From Acidobacteriota bacterium (lineage in GTDB: Bacteria > Acidobacteriota > Vicinamibacteria > Vicinamibacterales > UBA2999): DNA of 10,274 nucleotides. Positions 5,094 through 10,274 of this stretch are shown piece by piece. The stretch is from contig CANIAI010000045.1 in the NCBI GenBank assembly GCA_947465275.1, positions 1-10,274 of the forward strand, in the 5' to 3' direction. The position numbers and the translations under genes were made by a program. The notes under the pieces are model-generated. The model made no database searches. It saw nothing but the letters and a program-made list of their open reading frames with translations, and was not told the DNA's origin. Each line of letters begins with the position of its first letter. The first letter of the stretch is position 1.

Positions 5094-8000
5094 TCAGTGA
5101 CTCACGCCATCGACGCGCTCACCAGCCACCAGCGACTGCAGCGCCCCAGGGTCAAGCGGTTTGGTGACGTGCCGGTCGAACCCTGCCTCGACAGCGCGCT
5201 GCCGGTCCTCTGGCCGGTCGTACCCGGTCAGGGCAATCAGGCGCAGCCGTTCGCCTCCGGGCATGTGGCGCAGCCGCTGTGCGACTTCGTACCCGTCCAT
5301 GCCGGGGAGGCCGATGTCGAGAAACACGACCGCCGGCTGGAACACCCGCGCCAGTGTCAGCGCCTCCTGGCCGTCCGTGACCATTCGCGCATCGTGTCCC
5401 CGCACCCGCAGCAGCGAGACGAGGGTGTCGGCAGCGTCGGTGTTGTCGTCGACCACGAGGATGCGCCGGGGCGTCGACGGTCCCTCGCGTTCGGCCTCCC
5501 CGGGACCCGCCACGACACCTGTGTCCGACAACGCCGGCAGGGTGACGACGAACTCGCTCCCGAGCCCCCGTCCCTCGCTCGACGCGGTCACCCGCCCCCC
5601 ATGCAGCTCGACGATGCGGCGCACCAGAGCCAGGCCCACCCCGAGCCCTGAGGCGTGGTGCGGCGATTCGCTCCCCTGCCTGAACAGGTCGAAGATGTGC
5701 GGCAGCATCGATGGGTCGATCCCGACGCCGTCATCGCTGATCCGCACCACCACCTGCGCGCCCTCAGGACACGGCTCGAGCTCGACCCGAACGTCGAGCT
5801 GACCGCCTGCCTGCGAGAACTTCGACGCGTTGCTGATGAGGTTTCCGAACGCCTGCTCCAGACGGGTGGCGTCGCCGATCACGTAGATGCTGGCCGGCTC
5901 GAACGACAGCGAGAGCAGCTGACGCCGATCGCTGATGTGCTGGCTGACGACCTCGCTCGCCCTGCGCATGAGCTCCGTCAGCTCCAGCGGCGCCTGTTCC
6001 AGCGACAGCTTGCCCTGCGTGATACGCGCCACGTCGAGCAGATCGTCGATGAGCCGGGTCATGTGCCGGGTCTGTCGCTCGATGATGGCCCGCGCATTCG
6101 CCGACACCGCGGGGGGCACGCCGGGGGCGCCCAGCAACTGCGCCGCGGTGCGGATAGGCGCCAGCGGATTGCGCAGCTCATGCGCGAGCATGGCGAGGAA
6201 CTCGGTCTTGCTGCGATCGGCGGCCGCCAGTTCGGTGACCCGCTGCCGACGCAGCGCATCCGCGTGGTAGCGCTCGGTCACATCCTCCATCGACAACATG
6301 ATGAGGGGGCGTCCGCCGTCGGCCTGCCGAAGCCGCTGCGCGTCGAGCAGCCAGATTCTCGCGCCGTCACCGGCGTCGATCGTCGCCTCGAAATCCTTGA
6401 CGGCGTGGTCCGCCGGCAACACCCGTTCGAGGAGCCGGCGCAGTTCGGGCACGTCCCAGCGCCCGTCTGACAGCTCGAAGAACGGCTGGCGCTCGATGCG
6501 GGTGGTCGTCGTCGCGAACACCCGGTAGAACGCGTCGTTCGCCGTCACCACATCGAGGCGCTCGTCGAGCACGATCAGCGGCGCGCGTCCCGTCGCCACG
6601 ATGCTCTCGGCATACTGCCGCGCCCGGATCAGGTCGTCGATGTCGACGAGGACGATGACGGCGCCGTCGACCTGGTTGTCGAGCGTGCGGTACGGGCGCG
6701 TGCGCAGCGAGAACCACCGGCCGGTAGCGGACTGCGCCCGCTGCTCGCGGACCTCCAGCGTCCGGAGCGTGTGCGCCACCTGCGCGTGGACGTCGACGCT
6801 CAGGTTGATCCGCAGCTCATCCAGCGGACGGCCGACGTCCACGGCGCGCAGGCCCAGCAGGCGTTCGGCCGAGAAGGTGAACCGTCGGATCTCGAGCCCG
6901 GGGCCGACGAAGACGACCGCCAGGTCCGTGCTGACGAGCAGGTTGTTGAGGTCGCTGTTGGTCGACTGCAGGTCGCCGTTCCGGTGCTGCAGTTCGTCGT
7001 TCAGCGTCGTCAGTTCCTCGTTGGCTGACTGGATCTCCTCCTTCGAGGTTTCGAGTTCCTCGTTGATGCTCTGGAGTTCCTCGTTGGCCGACTGCGCCTC
7101 CTCGTGCGCGGCCTCGATCCCGGCGCGCGCCGCCTCCTGCTCCTCGAACATCTCGCGGAGGTACGCCTGTGTGTCCGCGAGCTCCTTGCTCAGGCGCATC
7201 ACGGCGCCGGCGTTCCCGGCCGCGTCGGCCGGCGCGTTCCCGGGGCTGGGTGCGAGCGGCTGCGCGACGCCTGCACGATCGCCCAACAGGATGAGGAACC
7301 CGTCGGGCGTCGGTCCGAGGGGCACGACCTCCAGCGTCACCTCGCCCTCGTCGCGTCCGTCGTCCGACGTGAGCCGCACGTGTTCGTCGACGACGATGGC
7401 CTTCTCCCGCATGGCCTTCGCCAGCGCGGCGCGTACGGGCACGTGCAGGCGACGGTCGAGCACATGGGTGAGGCTGAGGCTCGCCTTCCCCGGGGCCGGC
7501 GACACATATCGGCCGACGTTGCCGCGGTACTGCAGCACCTCCATGCTCGGCGAGATCACGACCCCGGCCGGCGTGAAGCGCGTCAGCAGGATGCGGTCGC
7601 TCTCCCGCAGGAGGTCGGACGTCCCGACCTGCGGGCCGGGATCGTGGCCCGGACCCGCCGGCCGCGGGATGCGCGAGGTGAGCGGACGCAGGACCGGATG
7701 CGAGACGCTCCCGGCGCGCTTGAGGAAGATCTTGTGCTGGGAATCGAGCGTGTCGAAGAGCTCCGACTGGCTGCCGATGGCGTCGGCCGACCCCAGCCAG
7801 AGCACCCCGTCCGGCTTGAGCGCGTAATGCAGGTTGCCGATGACGGCCGCCTGCAGCACCGGTTCGAGATACATCAGGAGGTTCCGGCAGCTCACGAAGT
7901 CGATCCGCGAGAACGGCGGATCGGTCAGCACGTTGTGCCGCGAGAAGATGCAGGCGTCGCGCAGTGACTTGACCACCCGATAGCGGTCGTCGATGCGGAC

Positions 8001-9206
8001 GAAGAAGCGCGACAGCCGGGCCTCGGGCACGTCCTGCGCGATCTCCACCGGATACAGGGCCGCGCGCGCCACCTCGATGCTGGCCGCGTTGACGTCGCTC
8101 GCGAAGATCTGGAGCCGCACGGTGCGCCCCATGCTCTCGGCGCACTCGGTCAGCGCGATGGCGAGCGAGTAGACCTCTTCGCCCGTCGAGCAGCCGAGCA
8201 CCCAGACGCGGAACAGGTCGGCCTCCCGGTCGCGTTCGAGCAGGCGCCGGAAGGCGCCGTGGATGAGCGCCTCGAAGGCGTCGGGATCCCGGAAGAAGCT
8301 CGTGACACCGATGAGCAGGTCGTCGTGCAGCGCGCGGGCTTCGCCGGGAGTGCCGCGCACGAGCGCCGCGTAGGCAGCGAGTTGCTCGGTGCGCTTCAGG
8401 ATCATGCGGCGCAGGATGCGCCGACGCAGCGTCCCGCGCTTGTAGTTGGTGAAGTCGACACCGGTGTCGCGGGACACGCTCCGGAGGATGTCGGTCACCT
8501 CGGCGTCTTCGTCCACGGGCGAAGCCGCCGCGCGCCTGAGGGTCTGCGGCGACTGGCCGATGCGGCCGAGTTCCACGCCGATCTCGCGCGGCGGGAGCAC
8601 GTAGTCGATGAATCCGTCGGAGATGGCACTGTGCGGCATGCCTGTCTGCCGCGCGCTGTCGTCCTGGGCGAACGTGAGGCCGCCGGCGCCCTTGATGGCG
8701 CGCACCCCGATGGTGCCGTCGGTGGCCGTGCCCGACAGGATGACGCCGATAGCGAGATGCCGCCGCGCCTCGGCCAGCGACCTGAAGAACAGGTCGATCG
8801 GGCGATGCAGCGCGCCCACGCCCCTGGCCTGCAGGGCGAAGCGATCGCCATCGATCGTCACGTCCTGGCCGGGCGGGAGCACGTAGATGGTATTGGGGGC
8901 GATGGCCTGCCCGTCGACGATGTCGGTGACCGGGATCCGCGTGGAGCGGGCGAGGATTTCGGCCAGGGCGCTCGGATGCACCGGGTCGAGGTGGGAGACC
9001 ACGACGAACGCCATCCCGCTGTCGGGGACCAGGGCGGTGATCAGGGCGGTGAACGCTTCGAGGCCCCCGGCGGACGCACCGATGCCCGCTATCGGAAACG
9101 AGCCGCCGGCGTCGTCGGCGGCGGACGTCACGACCTCAGCAGCTGGGCTGGCGCCTGGGCTGCCGTCCGGCGTCTCGGGCGCGTGCACTGGAAACTCCTG
9201 AATCAC
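5094..9206 (-). CDS. CheB-CheR-PAS-histidine kinase-receiver hybrid protein
   Basis: A 1370-residue cytoplasmic signalling hybrid from GTG 9206, which has AGGAG eight bases upstream. Residues 37-212 are a CheB methylesterase domain with the catalytic triad Ser45 (GASAGG), His72 (SHLDP) and Asp163 (TATDGT), lacking the N-terminal receiver of classical CheB. Residues about 232-498 are a CheR methyltransferase: GVTSFFRDP (300-308), GCSTGEE (338-344), ASDVN (369-373), SCRNLLMYL (439-447). Residues about 530-645 are PAS-like. Residues 670-757 form a strong coiled coil with repeated 'NEEL' heptads, followed by PAS domains at about 757-860 and 865-985. HisKA has His1009 (AHELRNPLAPIR); HATPase has Asn1122/Asn1126, DDGVGI (1158-1163) and GLGVGLAL (1187-1194). 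The C-terminal receiver (about 1248-1365) has Asp1253/1254, phosphoacceptor Asp1297, Thr1327 and Lys1349, so all key residues are present. This is a known hybrid type whose methylation targets are mostly unknown. No receptor, cheA or cheW is nearby. Confidence 0.95.
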   Translation of the reverse strand: MIQEFPVHAPETPDGSPGASPAAEVVTSAADDAGGSFPIAGIGASAGGLEAFTALITALVPDSGMAFVVVSHLDPVHPSALAEILARSTRIPVTDIVDGQAIAPNTIYVLPPGQDVTIDGDRFALQARGVGALHRPIDLFFRSLAEARRHLAIGVILSGTATDGTIGVRAIKGAGGLTFAQDDSARQTGMPHSAISDGFIDYVLPPREIGVELGRIGQSPQTLRRAAASPVDEDAEVTDILRSVSRDTGVDFTNYKRGTLRRRILRRMILKRTEQLAAYAALVRGTPGEARALHDDLLIGVTSFFRDPDAFEALIHGAFRRLLERDREADLFRVWVLGCSTGEEVYSLAIALTECAESMGRTVRLQIFASDVNAASIEVARAALYPVEIAQDVPEARLSRFFVRIDDRYRVVKSLRDACIFSRHNVLTDPPFSRIDFVSCRNLLMYLEPVLQAAVIGNLHYALKPDGVLWLGSADAIGSQSELFDTLDSQHKIFLKRAGSVSHPVLRPLTSRIPRPAGPGHDPGPQVGTSDLLRESDRILLTRFTPAGVVISPSMEVLQYRGNVGRYVSPAPGKASLSLTHVLDRRLHVPVRAALAKAMREKAIVVDEHVRLTSDDGRDEGEVTLEVVPLGPTPDGFLILLGDRAGVAQPLAPSPGNAPADAAGNAGAVMRLSKELADTQAYLREMFEEQEAARAGIEAAHEEAQSANEELQSINEELETSKEEIQSANEELTTLNDELQHRNGDLQSTNSDLNNLLVSTDLAVVFVGPGLEIRRFTFSAERLLGLRAVDVGRPLDELRINLSVDVHAQVAHTLRTLEVREQRAQSATGRWFSLRTRPYRTLDNQVDGAVIVLVDIDDLIRARQYAESIVATGRAPLIVLDERLDVVTANDAFYRVFATTTTRIERQPFFELSDGRWDVPELRRLLERVLPADHAVKDFEATIDAGDGARIWLLDAQRLRQADGGRPLIMLSMEDVTERYHADALRRQRVTELAAADRSKTEFLAMLAHELRNPLAPIRTAAQLLGAPGVPPAVSANARAIIERQTRHMTRLIDDLLDVARITQGKLSLEQAPLELTELMRRASEVVSQHISDRRQLLSLSFEPASIYVIGDATRLEQAFGNLISNASKFSQAGGQLDVRVELEPCPEGAQVVVRISDDGVGIDPSMLPHIFDLFRQGSESPHHASGLGVGLALVRRIVELHGGRVTASSEGRGLGSEFVVTLPALSDTGVVAGPGEAEREGPSTPRRILVVDDNTDAADTLVSLLRVRGHDARMVTDGQEALTLARVFQPAVVFLDIGLPGMDGYEVAQRLRHMPGGERLRLIALTGYDRPEDRQRAVEAGFDRHVTKPLDPGALQSLVAGERVDGVSH

Positions 9207-9346
9207 CGGCCTGACTCCTGCGCCCGGTGCGTACGCGGCGGCTGTTGGGTCCGCTCGCTACGATACTCCCTTTGGAGTTCCACCGATGGGGTTTCGACCA
9301 CTCGCTGCAGCGTGAGGAGAGTCAGAGTGCAGCGGCGACTCAGCCG
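9207..9346. other. Intergenic region between metallo-hydrolase and CheB/CheR hybrid
   Basis: These 140 bases separate two co-directional minus-strand genes and are long enough for a promoter of the hybrid gene. They contain a small ACTCC-cttt-GGAGT hairpin (9265-9278) and a ten-base palindrome CGCTGCAGCG (9303-9312). Neither has a T-run, so no factor-independent terminator is visible, and read-through from the metallo-hydrolase is possible. Confidence 0.45.
9215..9219 (-). promoter_or_regulatory. Ribosome binding site of the CheB/CheR hybrid gene
   Basis: AGGAG on the minus strand lies eight bases before the GTG at 9206-9204, supporting that non-ATG start and the 1370-residue product. Confidence 0.6.
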
Positions 9347-10274
9347 TTAGAAGACGTCCAGGTCGTGCGCCTCGACGACCTTCCCGTCGTAGAACCGCCG
9401 CATCTCCTCGAGCGCCTCGGCTTCGCTGCCCGACGTGCCGCAGTTGGTGCCGACCTGATCGCAGCCCGGGTTGGCGCGGTGGTAGAGCACGAGCTGCTTC
9501 GGCCTGCCGGCCTTCGCGATCTCGGCGAGCTCCTGCGTCGACGTGTGGTACGCGCGGCGATACGCCTGCCACGCGGGGGTGACCTTGGCGGTCGAGCCCA
9601 TCGTGTAGACCTCGAACACCATCACGTCGCAGCCGTTGCACGCCTCGGCCAGCCCCGGGCTCGGCTTCGCGTCACCCGAGATGAGGATGGTCTTGTCCTT
9701 CGTCACGATGCGGTACGCGAACGCCTCCCACGCGCCATGGATGACCGGCACCGCGGTCACGGTGACGTGCGCGTCCTTGTAGACCTCGCCGCCCTTGGCG
9801 CCGATCTCATGGACGTTCACCTTCCACCCCTCCGGCGGGGACGGCTGCAGGTCGTGCAGGCGGCGGTCGATGTCGAGCGCCCACGCCTTCTGGATGCCGT
9901 CGCTCATCCCCTTCGTGCCGACCGGGCCGTAGAGGGCAAGCGGCTCCTGACGCCCCATCGTCCACGGCGTGAGCATCAGGTCGGGCAGCCCCATCGTGTG
10001 GTCCGAGTGGAGGTGCGTGAGGAACGCCGTCTTCAGGTTGACCGCGGCGAGCGCGGCGATCCCCTTCGTACGCACCGCGAGGGTGGCGCGGCGGACGATA
10101 CCGGCGCCGCTGTCGAAGAGATACGCCTGGCCGTCGACGACGACCGCCGTGGCGGGGCCCGAGCGATCCGGGTCGGGCAGCGGCGTGCCGGTGCCGAGGA
10201 AGACCACCTGGGTGCCGGTGGTCGGCGCAGGCGTGACGTCCGGGCGCGCAGCAGCCGGCGCTCCGATCGGCGCA
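9347..10274 (-). CDS. Metallo-beta-lactamase-fold hydrolase, RNase Z/AtsA type, 5' end outside window
   Basis: A metal-dependent hydrolase of the MBL fold, partial because the frame stays open to the right edge. An in-frame GTG at 10207 sits just before the first beta strand (VVFLGTGTP) and is unlikely to be the start: another 22 codons upstream read as an Ala/Pro/Thr-rich linker, as after a signal peptide. Numbering from that GTG, the metal site is complete: HLHSDH at 65-70, His157 (VIHG), Asp179 (ISGDA) and His243 (LYHR). The GTGTPLPDPDRSG stretch (5-17), 'YHTST' at 220-224 and the general order match RNase Z and AtsA-like arylsulfatase relatives. An exported form would argue against tRNA processing and for a periplasmic esterase or sulfatase-like role, but the substrate is not readable. 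Four cysteines (190, 193, 249, 256) could pair as disulfides. The stop is TAA at 9349-9347. Confidence 0.88.
   Translation of the reverse strand, partial: APIGAPAAARPDVTPAPTTGTQVVFLGTGTPLPDPDRSGPATAVVVDGQAYLFDSGAGIVRRATLAVRTKGIAALAAVNLKTAFLTHLHSDHTMGLPDLMLTPWTMGRQEPLALYGPVGTKGMSDGIQKAWALDIDRRLHDLQPSPPEGWKVNVHEIGAKGGEVYKDAHVTVTAVPVIHGAWEAFAYRIVTKDKTILISGDAKPSPGLAEACNGCDVMVFEVYTMGSTAKVTPAWQAYRRAYHTSTQELAEIAKAGRPKQLVLYHRANPGCDQVGTNCGTSGSEAEALEEMRRFYDGKVVEAHDLDVF

Noticed and set aside
5080..5096. Possible bidirectional terminator between methyltransferase and hybrid genes
   Set aside because: Only 11 bases separate the stops, with no stem-loop or T-run.
9259..9282. TGGAAC ... CGTA pair resembling an ECF sigma factor promoter for the hybrid gene
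   Set aside because: The spacer is only 14 bases, shorter than the usual 16-17, so this is probably chance.
9303..9312. Palindrome CGCTGCAGCG downstream of the metallo-hydrolase
   Set aside because: It has no loop or T-run, and a ten-base G+C palindrome is expected by chance at this composition; it is not supported as a terminator or operator.
6601..9350. Plus-strand frames (408 and 363 codons) and a minus-strand 442-codon frame within the CheB/CheR hybrid
   Set aside because: All lie inside a continuous 1370-codon gene with intact catalytic motifs; their products are low-complexity Arg/Ser or Arg/Ala sequence.

Overview
The window is very G+C-rich bacterial chromosome (by eye roughly two thirds or more G+C) with tightly packed genes and no sign of a mobile element, CRISPR array, tRNA or rRNA. 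Exported proteins with Ala-X-Ala type signal peptides, a haem-c motif protein, HAF-type repeats, a secreted-type metallo-hydrolase and large hybrid histidine kinases suggest a free-living Gram-negative soil-type bacterium. Acidobacteriota (Vicinamibacterales-like) or a high-GC proteobacterium would fit. This is a guess from style, not a phylogenetic result.

Layout, left to right. (1) 7-1191, minus: exported protein with about seven HAF-type beta repeats. (2) 1407-1664, plus: very small exported protein with one CXXCH haem-c motif, divergent from (1) across a 215-base intergenic region. (3) 1648-2859, minus: histidine kinase with a degenerate N-terminal receiver; its end overlaps the end of (2) tail to tail by 17 bases. 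(4) 2843-4318, minus: two-lobed KaiC-like RecA/RAD55-family ATPase just upstream of (3), overlapping it by up to 17 bases, so the two form a translationally coupled pair. (5) 4465-5082, plus: class I SAM-dependent methyltransferase, divergent from (4) across 146 bases containing several short symmetric elements. (6) 5094-9206, minus: a 1370-residue CheB-CheR-PAS-kinase-receiver hybrid, converging on (5) with 11 bases between the stops. (7) 9347 to the right edge, minus: metallo-beta-lactamase-fold hydrolase of RNase Z/AtsA type; its 5' end lies outside the window.

How they may work together. The centre of the window is a signalling block: a KaiC-like ATPase with a partner histidine kinase, next to a hybrid carrying methylesterase, methyltransferase, PAS, kinase and receiver modules in one chain. 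No kaiA, kaiB, chemoreceptor, cheA/cheW or DNA-binding response regulator is visible here, so the output must be encoded elsewhere or be protein-protein. The outer genes (repeat protein, mini-cytochrome, metallo-hydrolase) are exported or probably exported and have no obvious functional tie to the signalling genes. The most interesting element is the KaiC-kinase pair, with its altered catalytic and phosphosite-equivalent residues.
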